From: Veillonella_A intestinalis
GTDB lineage: Bacteria > Bacillota > Negativicutes > Veillonellales > Veillonellaceae
Length of the DNA: 64,000 bases
Assembly: GCF_943192895.1 (NCBI RefSeq)
Contig: NZ_CALPCB010000002.1
Span: 225,544 to 289,543, forward strand
Direction of reading: 5' to 3'
Part shown: positions 18,824 through 27,744 of the stretch, in pieces
How the letters are laid out: every line of letters begins with the position of its first letter
How positions within the stretch are numbered: position 1 is the stretch's first letter
Translations under genes and position numbers: made by a program
Notes under the pieces: generated by a model
Database searches by the model: none
What the model was told of the DNA's origin: nothing
Seen by the model: the letters and a program-made list of their open reading frames with translations, nothing else

Positions 18824-19330
18824 TTATAGTTCAAACTCAGCACGAGCTAACATATAGCAACAATCAGATAAACGATTTAAATAACGAATATTTACATCGT
18901 GGATTGCTTCACCTGATTCAGCAGCTCGCCATAAAGCTCGCTCTGCACGACGCGTTACAGTACGACATTGATGCAATAAAGCCGAACTTTTCTTATCACC
19001 AGGAACGATGAATTTAGTAAGTGGCTCCATTTTAGCATCATAGCTATCGATAATTTTTTCAAGATTTTCAATATGAGCATCGGTAATGGTTGGTTCTTGA
19101 CCTAAGCTAGCTACATCAGCCATTAATTGCCATAATTCTTTTTGGATTCCATAAATTACTTGCTGAATGTCATCATGCTCAGAGAAAGCACGAGCAACGC
19201 CCAACACCGCTTGAAGCTCATCAATCGTACCATAAGCCTCTACGCGAAGTGACGCTTTAGAAAGACGTTCACCAGTATACAAAGAAGTTGAACCTTTATC
19301 ACCTGTTTTAGTATATACCTTTGCGTTCAT
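18824..19330 (-). CDS. PduO-type corrinoid adenosyltransferase
   Basis: The 168-aa enzyme adds the adenosyl group from ATP to cob(I)alamin. The N-terminal ATP-binding motif TKTGDKGSTSLYTGERLSK and the later RTVTRRAERALW and NRLSDCCYMLAR are diagnostic of the PduO/MMAB family. Length is normal. It supplies adenosylcorrinoid for the neighbouring CbiP/CobU route. It lies 26 bp downstream of ndk. Confidence 0.93.
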   Translation of the reverse strand: MNAKVYTKTGDKGSTSLYTGERLSKASLRVEAYGTIDELQAVLGVARAFSEHDDIQQVIYGIQKELWQLMADVASLGQEPTITDAHIENLEKIIDSYDAKMEPLTKFIVPGDKKSSALLHQCRTVTRRAERALWRAAESGEAIHDVNIRYLNRLSDCCYMLARAEFEL

Positions 19331-19356
19331 ACTATCACCTCTTGTAATATAAATAA

Positions 19357-19761
19357 TTAAAATTCAGGGAACCACAACGCAATTTCACGTTTTGCTGTAT
19401 CAACAGCATCAGAAGCATGTACTACATTTTCATCAATAGCCAAGCCATAGTCCCCACGAATTGAACCAGGATTTGCTTTTAATGGATCGGTAGCCCCATT
19501 CAACTGACGTACAGCAGCTACAGCGTTTTCACCACTCAACACCATAGCTAGTACAGGACCAGACGTAATAAAATCGATTAATTCTTGGAAAAACGGTTTT
19601 TCTTTATGCTCTGCATAATGTTCGGCCGCTAACTCACACGGTACTTGCATTAATTTTAGGGCACTAATTGTTAAGCCTTTGCGCTCATAACGAGCTAAAA
19701 TTTCACCACAAAGTTTTTTCTTTACTCCATCAGGTTTTACGAGTACTAACGTGTGTTCCAT
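19357..19761 (-). CDS. ndk: Nucleoside diphosphate kinase
   Basis: The 134-aa protein starts MEHTLVLVKPDGVKKKLCGE. The phosphorylated histidine is His115 in ENVVHASDAVDTAKREIALWF, a close relative of the usual NxxHGSD motif with Ala in place of Gly. It transfers gamma-phosphate among NTPs. Located between htpX (9 bp) and the adenosyltransferase gene. Confidence 0.95.
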   Translation of the reverse strand: MEHTLVLVKPDGVKKKLCGEILARYERKGLTISALKLMQVPCELAAEHYAEHKEKPFFQELIDFITSGPVLAMVLSGENAVAAVRQLNGATDPLKANPGSIRGDYGLAIDENVVHASDAVDTAKREIALWFPEF

Positions 19762-19770
19762 GATTCCCTC

Positions 19771-20634
19771 CTAGCGCATACGCGCAGCTAATTCTTTTAA
19801 CTTTTCAATACGAGATACTGTACTTGGATGAGTACTAAATAAAGAACTAGTAAAGTCCTTTACATTGCTTAATGGATTGATAATGAACATATGAGCCGTT
19901 GTACCTACTTGTGATTCACTAGTTGGCAGTGCACCATACTTAGCATAATAATCAATTTTGCCTAACGCTGATGCTAACGATAATGGTTTGCCACTCATTT
20001 CAGCCCCACCTTCATCAGCTAAATATTCTCTTGATCTAGAAATAGCCATTTGAATTAAAGCTGCTGCAATAGGTGCTAAAATAATCGTTGCCAACATAGC
20101 AATAGGATTAGCCCCTTCACGATCGTCACTGCGACCAAAGATAGCAAAAAATTGCATCATATTAGCAATCATAGTAATAACCCCAGCTATACTTGCCGCA
20201 ATGGTACTAATTAAAGTATCACGATGCTTAATATGGGTTAATTCATGCGCTAATACCCCTTCAATTTCATCATCAGTCAACAGCTCCATAATGCCTGTAG
20301 TAACCGCCACAGCCCCATGTTCAGGATTGCGCCCAGTAGCAAAAGCATTAGGTACCTTAGATTCAATAATATATACCTTTGGCATTGGTAAATTACCACG
20401 CTTAGCTAAACTTGCTACCATATTATATAACTCGGGATTATCTGTCGCCGATATTTGACGTGCATTATACATGCTGAGAACAAGCTTGTCACTATTCCAA
20501 TAACTGAACAAGTTCATCCCCATAGAAATAATAAACATCGTCAAAAGACCAGTCCTGCCAGCGACCAACTGTCCGATTACCATCAATAAGCCAGTCATTA
20601 ATGCCAGTAAAACAGCTGTCTTTACATTATTCAT
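19771..20634 (-). CDS. htpX: Membrane zinc metalloprotease HtpX
   Basis: The 287-aa M48B protease has two N-terminal membrane helices (about 7-24 and 27-45), the zinc motif HELTH (His130, Glu131, His134) and further hydrophobic segments at about 145-165 and 180-198. The third ligand region is REYLADEGGAEM. HtpX degrades misfolded inner-membrane proteins. Length is typical. Confidence 0.93.
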   Translation of the reverse strand: MNNVKTAVLLALMTGLLMVIGQLVAGRTGLLTMFIISMGMNLFSYWNSDKLVLSMYNARQISATDNPELYNMVASLAKRGNLPMPKVYIIESKVPNAFATGRNPEHGAVAVTTGIMELLTDDEIEGVLAHELTHIKHRDTLISTIAASIAGVITMIANMMQFFAIFGRSDDREGANPIAMLATIILAPIAAALIQMAISRSREYLADEGGAEMSGKPLSLASALGKIDYYAKYGALPTSESQVGTTAHMFIINPLSNVKDFTSSLFSTHPSTVSRIEKLKELAARMR

Positions 20635-20678
20635 AATTTATACTTGCCTCTTTCTTCAATGTATCCTTCATACACACA

Positions 20679-20755
20679 TGGTCGGAACGACAAGATTTGA
20701 ACTTGCGACCTCTACCACCCCAAGGTAGCGCTCTACCAAGCTGAGCTACGCCCCG
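20679..20755 (-). tRNA. tRNA-Pro, anticodon GGG
   Basis: The minus strand folds into a cloverleaf. The acceptor stem CGGGGCG pairs with CGTTCCG, followed by A and an encoded CCA. The anticodon stem is CTACC/GGTAG with loop TTGGGGT, giving anticodon GGG (codons CCC/CCU). The T-arm contains GTTCAAATC. It stands alone between thrB and htpX. Confidence 0.96.
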
Positions 20756-20820
20756 ATGAATAGTATTATATCAACAATTTTGAAAAATATCTATTCACAC
20801 TATAATTATATAGTAATTGC

Positions 20821-21747
20821 CTAATTTTGGCAATTTACATACTTAGCACCCTCTGTATCAGCTTCTACTACATACGCATGGGACGCAATGCCATTTTCGG
20901 TAAATACTTGTGCCATAGCATCTTTTACGAGTTCAGCAGATGATCTAGGACAATAGGCAATTAACGTTGAACCAGAACCACTAATAGTCGCACCATACGC
21001 ACCATTAGCTAAAGCAGCCGCAAAGACTTCCTCACAATGAGGAATTAAGGCTTTACGATAAGGTACATGAAGATAATCTTCTAGAGCAACGCTTAAATAC
21101 TCCAACTTATGTTGCAATAAAGCCGTAACAAACAAAGTAGCGTGACTTACATTAGCTACAGCTTCCTTATGAGCAATTTCTTTAGGTAAAACGCTGCGTG
21201 CATACTCTGTTGCCACAGTTACTTCCGGTACAACTACAGCAAATACCAATTCCTCTGGCAAGTCAACAGTAGTATATAATAAACCACTTTCATGATTCAC
21301 AGAACATACTAAATTTCCTAATAAAGCTGGTGCTACATTGTCAGGATGACCTTCAATTTCATTAGCAAGTATTAGTAAATCATGCGTGCTCAAAGGTGAA
21401 CTTAACGTTGCATTAGCTAACATTAGGCCCGCTACAATAGCTGTAGAACTACTGCCAAGACCTCTTGATGGCGGAATAGCAGCTTCACTATGAATTGTGC
21501 CATATAAAGGCTTTACGTTAGCTTTTTTAAATACTTGCGCCATCGCAAAGCCAACTAAATTATGAGTCTGATCTTCTTTAGCTAATAAATTGGCATCAAA
21601 ACCGGCAAAGGTATACGTATTAGTAGTAGCCATTTCATCAGGCGTGAAAGAAAATGTATTATATAATTCTAAAGCAAGGCCTAATGAATCAAAACCAGGA
21701 CCACAGTTAGCACTTGTGGCTGGCACTTGTACAACAATAGATTCCAT
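20821..21747 (-). CDS. thrB: Homoserine kinase
   Basis: The 308-aa GHMP kinase starts MESIVVQVPATSANCGPGFD and has the ATP motif PPSRGLGSSSTA at 92-103. It phosphorylates homoserine for threonine synthase. The ATG at 21745-21747 is chosen because AGGAGG lies 6 bases upstream; an earlier in-frame start lies inside hom. It follows hom by 10 bp. No thrC is present in the window. Confidence 0.95.
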   Translation of the reverse strand: MESIVVQVPATSANCGPGFDSLGLALELYNTFSFTPDEMATTNTYTFAGFDANLLAKEDQTHNLVGFAMAQVFKKANVKPLYGTIHSEAAIPPSRGLGSSSTAIVAGLMLANATLSSPLSTHDLLILANEIEGHPDNVAPALLGNLVCSVNHESGLLYTTVDLPEELVFAVVVPEVTVATEYARSVLPKEIAHKEAVANVSHATLFVTALLQHKLEYLSVALEDYLHVPYRKALIPHCEEVFAAALANGAYGATISGSGSTLIAYCPRSSAELVKDAMAQVFTENGIASHAYVVEADTEGAKYVNCQN

Positions 21748-21757
21748 TCCTTGCCTC

Positions 21758-23047
21758 CTAATCTGCCATAATAGGAATAACACTGCCAACTTCACGAACT
21801 ACACGCAAATTATTAAAGGCATTAATTACATTTACAATATAAGAACGTGGACAAGAAGAAGTAACAATCGCAATAGTCGATGTTGTTTCACTTTCGTTAC
21901 GCTGTGTAACAGCTTGCACCGAAATTCGTTGTTCTGCTAATTTAGTTGCTACTTTAGCCAATACACCTGTAGAGTTATCTACTAAAATACGGATATAGTA
22001 GGACGATTCAATTTTGCCAGAAGAATACAGATTTTTCTCGGAAAAATAGAATGGCGCTAAGGCCCCTAAATGATTAGTGCGAATATTTTTAGCCACTTCC
22101 ATAATATCGCCTACAATAGAACTACCAGTTGGTAAGCTCCCCGCACCCCGACCGTAGAACATAGCATCATCAATGCCATTACCTTTTACATATAAAGCAT
22201 TATAAGAACCACGTACTGAAGCTAATGGATGATTACTCGAAATGAACGAAGGATGTACATTTAAGGACAACCCTTTTTTAGTCTCTTTAGCAATCCCCAA
22301 TAATTTAATGGTATAGCCAAATTCTTTACCAAAAGCGATATCGGTAGCATCAATCTTAGTGATCCCCTCAACCGATACATCTTCGAAGAAAATACGTCGA
22401 TTGAAGGCAATGGATGATAAAATAGCTAATTTACGAGCTGCATCAAGACCTTCAACGTCAGCAGTTGGGTCTGCTTCCGCATACCCTAAGGCTTGCGCTT
22501 CAGCTAGTACTTCCTGATAGCCAGCTCCTTTTTCAGTCATATTGGACAAAATAAAATTCGTCGTACCATTCAAAATTCCTACGATTTCCGTAATTCGATT
22601 CCCTGCTAACGATTCATAGAGAGTACGAATAATCGGAATGCCCCCTAAAACGCTTGCTTCATAGCGTAAATCAACGTTGTGCTTAGCTGCTAAGTCTAAA
22701 AGATAAGGGCCAGCTTCAGCTAATAAGTCTTTATTAGCGGTAACTACACTTTTACCTTTAGTGAGCGCTTTTTCGATACATTCGCAAGCAAAGGTGGTGC
22801 CCCCCATAACTTCTACTACCACTTGAATGGTAGCATCATCTAATACCTCATCCACTTGTTCAACAAAAACTGTATTAGCTGGTAACGCTACATGACTATA
22901 TTTTTCTTTATTGCGCACATAGATTTTAGCTACTTCAACAGGCGCGCCTACTCGATTAGCAATTAAATCAGCATTTTTTACAAGTAGTTCAAAAGTCCCT
23001 TGTCCTACTGTGCCGAAACCTAATAAGGCTACTTTAATTGGTTCCAT
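21758..23047 (-). CDS. hom: Homoserine dehydrogenase
   Basis: The 429-aa enzyme has an N-terminal NAD(P)-binding GFGTVGQGTFELL (about 10-22), a catalytic domain with VLGGIPIIRTLYESLAGN, and a C-terminal ACT domain (about 350-429) for threonine feedback. A leader hairpin at 23073-23100 lies upstream. It is in an operon with thrB, and follows an ACT-domain gene, the usual Firmicute arrangement. Confidence 0.96.
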   Translation of the reverse strand: MEPIKVALLGFGTVGQGTFELLVKNADLIANRVGAPVEVAKIYVRNKEKYSHVALPANTVFVEQVDEVLDDATIQVVVEVMGGTTFACECIEKALTKGKSVVTANKDLLAEAGPYLLDLAAKHNVDLRYEASVLGGIPIIRTLYESLAGNRITEIVGILNGTTNFILSNMTEKGAGYQEVLAEAQALGYAEADPTADVEGLDAARKLAILSSIAFNRRIFFEDVSVEGITKIDATDIAFGKEFGYTIKLLGIAKETKKGLSLNVHPSFISSNHPLASVRGSYNALYVKGNGIDDAMFYGRGAGSLPTGSSIVGDIMEVAKNIRTNHLGALAPFYFSEKNLYSSGKIESSYYIRILVDNSTGVLAKVATKLAEQRISVQAVTQRNESETTSTIAIVTSSCPRSYIVNVINAFNNLRVVREVGSVIPIMAD

Positions 23048-23072
23048 ACTATCCCTCTCTCTTTATAGGAGT

Positions 23073-23100
23073 GCCCCGGCCTATTAATATAAGTCGGGGC
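23073..23100 (-). promoter_or_regulatory. GC-rich hairpin in the hom leader
   Basis: Six-base arms GCCCCG/CGGGGC enclose an AT-rich loop, 26 bp before the hom start. There is no T-run, so it is not a standard terminator. It could protect or regulate the hom mRNA; this is unproven. Confidence 0.35.
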
Positions 23101-23151
23101 TACACCTATATGTATAATTACTGTCTAACAATATACTCTAAGTTAACGTGA

Positions 23152-23601
23152 TTAAGCTTGGCCTAAAATTTCTACACGTAAAATCCCACGAATAGAACGG
23201 ATATTATTCAAGCATTCTTCTAATGGGGTGGATAAATCCTTAGTTTCAAAGGCAATCGTTACATTCGCAATCCCTTGTAATGGAATATCCTGATTAATTG
23301 TTAAAATGCTACCATTACTTTCAGCAATGGTGCGCAAAATACTAGATAACATACCAGCTTCATTAGACATAGAAATAGTAATTGATACGATTTTACCCTG
23401 TGCAATTTCATAGAATGGGAATACATAATCTTTATATTTATAATAAGCAGAACGACTTAAATCCATACGTTCTACAGCTTCATTAATTGTTTTAGCTTCC
23501 CCTAATTTTAAAATTTCTTTTACTTTAATTGTCTTTTTAATTGCTTCTGGAAGAATATCTTCTTGTACCAAATAGAATTTGTCTTTCTTTAACTTAGCCA
23601 A
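23152..23601 (-). CDS. ACT-domain protein of the PheB (UPF0735) family
   Basis: About 149 aa. The N-terminal part KFYLVQEDILPEAIKKTIKVKEIL contains a helix-turn-helix-like stretch (INEAVERMDLSRSAYYKYKD), and the C-terminal ACT domain covers about 70-149 (SITISMSNEAGMLSSILRTI). The TTG at 23599-23601 is the best start because GGAGG lies 8 bases upstream. This gives an 8-bp overlap with the flippase gene. Homologues sit beside hom and thrB and are thought to sense an amino acid; no ligand is known. Confidence 0.85.
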   Translation of the reverse strand: MAKLKKDKFYLVQEDILPEAIKKTIKVKEILKLGEAKTINEAVERMDLSRSAYYKYKDYVFPFYEIAQGKIVSITISMSNEAGMLSSILRTIAESNGSILTINQDIPLQGIANVTIAFETKDLSTPLEECLNNIRSIRGILRVEILGQA

Positions 23602-24610
23602 TGTTCTTACCTCCATTTTCTCCTTCAATTGCCGCTGCGCCAGCTACGAATTGTCGGCCATATAATGTAAATACGGAATACATACCTATAAAAAACGGCA
23701 AATACTCGGCAATTACTCGCCAACCGACAGCAACGATGCCAACAGTCCCTACGGGCAAGAATGAAGTAAACAAATAAATAAATAATCCCTCTGCCACGCC
23801 AGTACCACCAGGTGTTGGCGCAAAATACAGAATTAAATTTAATAATATCATCCGACTGAGGACTTCCACAATCGGTATATCCCAAGTAAAGGCGCACATC
23901 AGTGCTGGAGCAATCGCATATAAAGCTAATAAACTAAGCCCTGATTCGATAAAAACTAATAATGATTGTAATGGTTTTGCATATAACAATGAAAACCCTT
24001 CATTAAGTTCAGTCAGTTTAGCTAACCACGCTTTAGGATTGCCTTTTTTGAATCGTTCTGCCAACATATAGACAAAACGCTTCATTAAATTGGTCCGCAA
24101 TACATAGAGACCAACAATTGTGCAAACGACTAAAAATAAAGATATTTCTAGTAACGCTTCACGACTAATATAGGGAATTGTAATGGAACTATGTAAAAAG
24201 ATAACTGGTAACATTACAATTAAAAACAAAATTGAAAATACAGTACGAATCAGTACAATGGGAGCCCCTTTCATGACTGGCACACCATAACTTTTAAGAA
24301 TTAGCACTTGAGCTACAGCACCACCGCTAGCCCCGGGAGTTAACATGGCCATAAAATAGTTGCCAAAAATTACTCGCAAAATGGCAATAATCGGTAAATC
24401 ATAACCACCGATATGCACGAGCCGTTGTAATCGCAAACCATCAAAATACATTCCTACTGCTAAGGCTACCAAAGCCAAAAGCAAAGAACTGAGATTGAAT
24501 GTTTCAAGCGTAGCTAAAGAATCTAAATCAATAGTAAAGTAAATGGTGAGTCCTGAAATAACTACCAGCACCAAACCTAATATTAGGCCTCGTTTTAAAA
24601 CTTTATTCAT
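23594..24610 (-). CDS. Flippase-like integral membrane protein (UPF0104/LPG-synthase TM region)
   Basis: The 338-aa protein has about eight hydrophobic segments. Family features are FGNYFMAMLTPGASGGAVAQVLIL and FAPTPGGTGVAEGLF. These match the membrane half of MprF and the AglD/UPF0104 family, proposed to move lipids or polyprenyl-linked sugars. It has no soluble synthase domain. It overlaps the ChbG-like gene by 4 bp, hinting at a shared role in glycolipid processing. Confidence 0.85.
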   Translation of the reverse strand: MNKVLKRGLILGLVLVVISGLTIYFTIDLDSLATLETFNLSSLLLALVALAVGMYFDGLRLQRLVHIGGYDLPIIAILRVIFGNYFMAMLTPGASGGAVAQVLILKSYGVPVMKGAPIVLIRTVFSILFLIVMLPVIFLHSSITIPYISREALLEISLFLVVCTIVGLYVLRTNLMKRFVYMLAERFKKGNPKAWLAKLTELNEGFSLLYAKPLQSLLVFIESGLSLLALYAIAPALMCAFTWDIPIVEVLSRMILLNLILYFAPTPGGTGVAEGLFIYLFTSFLPVGTVGIVAVGWRVIAEYLPFFIGMYSVFTLYGRQFVAGAAAIEGENGGKNIG

Positions 24611-25458
24611 TCACACTCACCATAATTAACTAGCTGAATTTGGTGGAACTGAATAAATTGTTTTACTGGTTCTGCACACATTGCGGCTAATTCGCCTTCC
24701 CAATGATAATTCCATGGGTATAATGAATTAAGAAGTCTATCATTATTACCTGGATGAGTCATAATTTCATGACTACCACGTGTCGTAGCAATACGCTGAA
24801 GAATTTCCATCAATCGGTCTTCAGTTAACTGACCACCACTCATCATCCCCCAAAAATAACGGGGCGACCAAATCCCCATTTTACTGGATAATGTATAGGC
24901 TTTATCAGCCACTTCAGCTAACCCTACCTTACCAGCAAGACGTTCCCATTGCGTTATGCCATTACGGAAAAAACGATCTTCTGCAGGAATTCTCATTTTT
25001 TTAATCCCATAACGCCGCAATAGCGTAACCATAATCGGTGTTATTTGTGGTAACACATGAAGATGTTGATGACCATCCGCATGAGTAATAGGTAAACCAG
25101 AGGAAACAACTTTTTCAAATTGTTTGTCTAATTCCTTATACACTTCTTCAAAGTTAATGGCTCCCGTCATAGCTTTTTTTATAAAGTCTGGATAGGAGTT
25201 GAGAAAGCGTCCATTTTCTAACAAAGTAGGTACTTCCTCAGGGTCACATAGAGGCTTTAAACCACCTACTAAGGCTGTATGTACACCAATACCTAACTGA
25301 GGAACAGTTTTTGCAAGAGTTACAGCTTGATCAAAAGCCTCCCCATTTGCTAATAATGATGTACTTGTAATAATCCCCTCGGTATGCCCTTTAATGATAC
25401 CTTCGTTGACAGCTTCATGTAAGCCAAAATCGTCGGCATTAACTATTAATCGAATCAT
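24607..25458 (-). CDS. ChbG/HpnK-family carbohydrate deacetylase
   Basis: The 283-aa YdjC-type deacetylase starts MIRLIVNADDFGLHEAVN (metal-binding Asp pair) and has THADGHQHLHVLPQITP, with conserved histidines, and MTHPGN near the end. The ATG at 25456-25458 has AGAAGG five bases upstream. Relatives remove acetyl groups from chitobiose or from hopanoid-linked or lipid-linked GlcNAc. The downstream flippase-like gene suggests a lipid-linked sugar, which is inference. Confidence 0.85.
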   Translation of the reverse strand: MIRLIVNADDFGLHEAVNEGIIKGHTEGIITSTSLLANGEAFDQAVTLAKTVPQLGIGVHTALVGGLKPLCDPEEVPTLLENGRFLNSYPDFIKKAMTGAINFEEVYKELDKQFEKVVSSGLPITHADGHQHLHVLPQITPIMVTLLRRYGIKKMRIPAEDRFFRNGITQWERLAGKVGLAEVADKAYTLSSKMGIWSPRYFWGMMSGGQLTEDRLMEILQRIATTRGSHEIMTHPGNNDRLLNSLYPWNYHWEGELAAMCAEPVKQFIQFHQIQLVNYGECE

Positions 25459-25501
25459 ACGCACCTTCTATTCTTTTAATCCTTGTTCATATAAAGAGGA
25501 T

Positions 25502-25581
25502 ATATGTTATTTTAACATATGTCTATTGGTAGTGTATAGTGTTATTTTGTGAATATACTATAATTTTAAGAATACTTGCAA
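25502..25581 (-). promoter_or_regulatory. Promoter and palindrome upstream of the deacetylase gene
   Basis: On minus, TTGCAA (25576-25581), an 18-base spacer and TATATT (25552-25557) form a promoter. About 32 bp downstream lies a 19-bp palindrome at 25502-25520, ATATGTTA-3-TAACATAT, just before the gene. The palindrome may be an operator. Confidence 0.5.
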
Positions 25582-25595
25582 AATAACCACAAAAT

Positions 25596-26060
25596 TTAAA
25601 GTTCTTTCGGCAAAGCTTGCCAAACTTTCTGCTGTAAATCCTTTAAAGGAATTTGTAATACGTGAGATGCTTGCTTTAAATCTTCATACTCTAACGAAGT
25701 ATTGACTAACTGCCCTTTATAATACGATCGCTTAATATGAATCTGTTGCCCTTCATAAAGAAACTCACTAAATTCCCGTTCACAAATAATACGATTAACA
25801 GGAAAAAAGCGAAAGCCAATCGTTGTGGTATTTTGAAAAATTATTTCACTTAGTTCATCCAACTGACTATGATTAGCTAATACACTTAACAAAATAGCTG
25901 GGCGACCTTTTTTCATAATAATCGGTGTTAACCATGCATCATTAGCACCAGCTTGTAATAAGATATCCAGTAAGGGACTATAAAACTCTGGATTCATATT
26001 ATCTATATTCGCTTCGATTTGTATTAAATCAATCTCCTTACTTGCCTCCTTAGTTTCCAT
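25596..26060 (-). CDS. larC2: Stand-alone LarC2 (C-terminal part of nickel insertion protein LarC)
   Basis: The 154-aa protein contains IEANIDNMNPEFYSPLLD and LTPIIMKKGRPAILLSVL, then TTTIGFRFFPVNRI, which correspond to the C-terminal half of LarC (DUF111, about 400 aa when whole). It has its own AAGGAG and ATG (26058-26060) right after larB, so it is not a truncated reading. In Lactobacillus plantarum LarC1 and LarC2 come from one frameshifted gene; here the N-terminal LarC1 part is not adjacent. LarC inserts nickel into the lactate racemase cofactor using CTP. Confidence 0.85.
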   Translation of the reverse strand: METKEASKEIDLIQIEANIDNMNPEFYSPLLDILLQAGANDAWLTPIIMKKGRPAILLSVLANHSQLDELSEIIFQNTTTIGFRFFPVNRIICEREFSEFLYEGQQIHIKRSYYKGQLVNTSLEYEDLKQASHVLQIPLKDLQQKVWQALPKEL

Positions 26061-26074
26061 AGCCACTCCTTCCC

Positions 26075-26851
26075 TTACCGCTGACTATTAATAACATGGG
26101 CCAAACGTCCTGCGCCAAAGCCATTATCAATATTCACAACACCAACCCCAGCAGCACAAGAATTGAGCATAGATAATAAAGCCGCAAGGCCTTTAAAATT
26201 AGCTCCATAGCCAATGCTGGTAGGCACTGCAATAATTGGCTTAGTCACTAAACCACCTACAACACTTGCTAAGGCCCCTTCCATACCAGCTACTACGATG
26301 ACAACATTGGCGGCTTGAATATCTTCAAGGCGATGAAATAGTCTATGAATCCCCGCTACACCAACATCATAGATACGGACTACTTCATTTCCCATAAGTT
26401 CAGCCGTTAAAGCTGCTTCTTCTGCTACTGGTATATCGCTAGTACCAGCTGTAACTACGGCAATTGACCGTGCTTCATTGTGCAACTGCCAATCTCTTCG
26501 GCAATATAAAATACCGCTCGTCTCATCAAATTGTAAATCGGGAATCTCAGCGCAAAGAGCTTCATAAATACTTTTTCGACCACGAGTCCCCATGTAAGTA
26601 CCATAGTGATGATTTAATTCCTTAAAAATAGTAATGCATTGTTCATCTGTTTTACCTTCGCAATACACTACCTCTGGAAATCCTTGACGATTAGCACGAT
26701 CTAAATCAATAACAGCTTCTTGTAAACTTGATACTCTAGCTTCATTACGAATTTCACAGCTTATAATCTCATTTATGTGTTTTTCACAGGACTCTAAGGA
26801 AAGATTTCCTTCTTTATAGGCCTCTAATAATTCACTAATAGATTTACTCAT
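26075..26851 (-). CDS. larB: Nickel-pincer cofactor biosynthesis protein LarB
   Basis: The 258-aa protein has an N-terminal region with FPEVVYCEGKTDEQC and a C-terminal AIR-carboxylase-like domain (IAVVTAGTSDIPVAEEA, PTSIGYGANFKGLAALLSML, VVNIDNGFGAG). LarB carboxylates and hydrolyses nicotinic acid adenine dinucleotide, the first step to the nickel-pincer nucleotide. It overlaps the trmH-like gene by 8 bp and precedes larC2 by 14 bp. LarA and LarE are not in the window. Confidence 0.92.
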   Translation of the reverse strand: MSKSISELLEAYKEGNLSLESCEKHINEIISCEIRNEARVSSLQEAVIDLDRANRQGFPEVVYCEGKTDEQCITIFKELNHHYGTYMGTRGRKSIYEALCAEIPDLQFDETSGILYCRRDWQLHNEARSIAVVTAGTSDIPVAEEAALTAELMGNEVVRIYDVGVAGIHRLFHRLEDIQAANVVIVVAGMEGALASVVGGLVTKPIIAVPTSIGYGANFKGLAALLSMLNSCAAGVGVVNIDNGFGAGRLAHVINSQR

Positions 26852-27641
26852 GTAACCAACTCTCTCTCACTGCATACATGCACAACGCACTTGCTATGGC
26901 CAAATTTAAAGACTCAATAGGGCCATACATAGGAATAGTAATGCGCTCTTGCGCTATTTGAAACCACGGCTCACTAAGTCCATTAGCTTCGTTACCTAAT
27001 AAAAGCAATGTTGATGGTGCAAAGGAAACATCATAAATAGGTGATGCCTGCTCTAAAGCTGTAGCATACACAGCGATCTGATTCATTTTAATTATTGGCA
27101 TGAGTTCGTCAATAGAAACATTCTCATAAATAGGCAATTTAGTTATAGCACTCATAGTACTGCGAACCGTTTTTTCATTATACGGATCTACACTACCTTT
27201 AGTTAAAAATAAGCCCTTTACACCAGCAGCAACAGCGGTGCGAATAATGGTGCCTAAATTACCAGGATCTTGAATTTCATCTAACAAGACATAAAGGCCA
27301 TTACCAAAAGAAGACTCTGTTAACTGATGTGTTTGCTTCTTTACAATCGCAATAATCCCCTGTCCATGCACCGTACTTTCAATACTTTTTAGTAAGGCTG
27401 CCTTTACCTGATACACCATACTTCCTTGAGTCGCTGCTTGTTCAGCTATCTCATATGTTTCACTAGTAACTGCATATTCATCACTAATAAAAACAGTAGT
27501 CACTAATCCAGTAGCAATCATATCTGCTACAGTGCGCAAACCTTCTGCCAAATATTCGCCATGTAGTTTGCGATATTTTTTTCGTTGCAAGGATTGGGCG
27601 TATTTCAAAACCTTATTTTCTTTTGATGTAATACGTTCCAT
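26844..27641 (-). CDS. TrmH/SpoU-family RNA 2'-O-methyltransferase
   Basis: The 265-aa protein has an N-terminal substrate-binding domain (KKYRKLHGEYLAEGLRTVADM) and a SPOUT domain with LLDEIQDPGNLGTIIRTA, LLLGNEANGLS and LNLAIASALCMY. GGAGG lies before the ATG at 27639-27641. RlmB/TsnR-type enzymes methylate rRNA riboses; which base is modified here is unknown. Confidence 0.92.
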   Translation of the reverse strand: MERITSKENKVLKYAQSLQRKKYRKLHGEYLAEGLRTVADMIATGLVTTVFISDEYAVTSETYEIAEQAATQGSMVYQVKAALLKSIESTVHGQGIIAIVKKQTHQLTESSFGNGLYVLLDEIQDPGNLGTIIRTAVAAGVKGLFLTKGSVDPYNEKTVRSTMSAITKLPIYENVSIDELMPIIKMNQIAVYATALEQASPIYDVSFAPSTLLLLGNEANGLSEPWFQIAQERITIPMYGPIESLNLAIASALCMYAVRESWLHE

Positions 27642-27663
27642 ATATCCCTCCACAATAGTAATG

Positions 27664-27702
27664 AATACCGCACAGCAAATGTATGATTGCCTGTGCGGTA
27701 TT
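27664..27702 (-). terminator. Hairpin between the ABC operon and the trmH-like gene
   Basis: A 12-bp perfect stem (AATACCGCACAG/CTGTGCGGTATT) has a 15-base loop. The downstream sequence on minus is AT-rich but lacks a clean T-run. It probably ends the ABC exporter transcript. Confidence 0.6.
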
Positions 27703-27744
27703 AGTTAAACTTTCAAAGTTCAAAAAACTCTATATCTTAAATAA

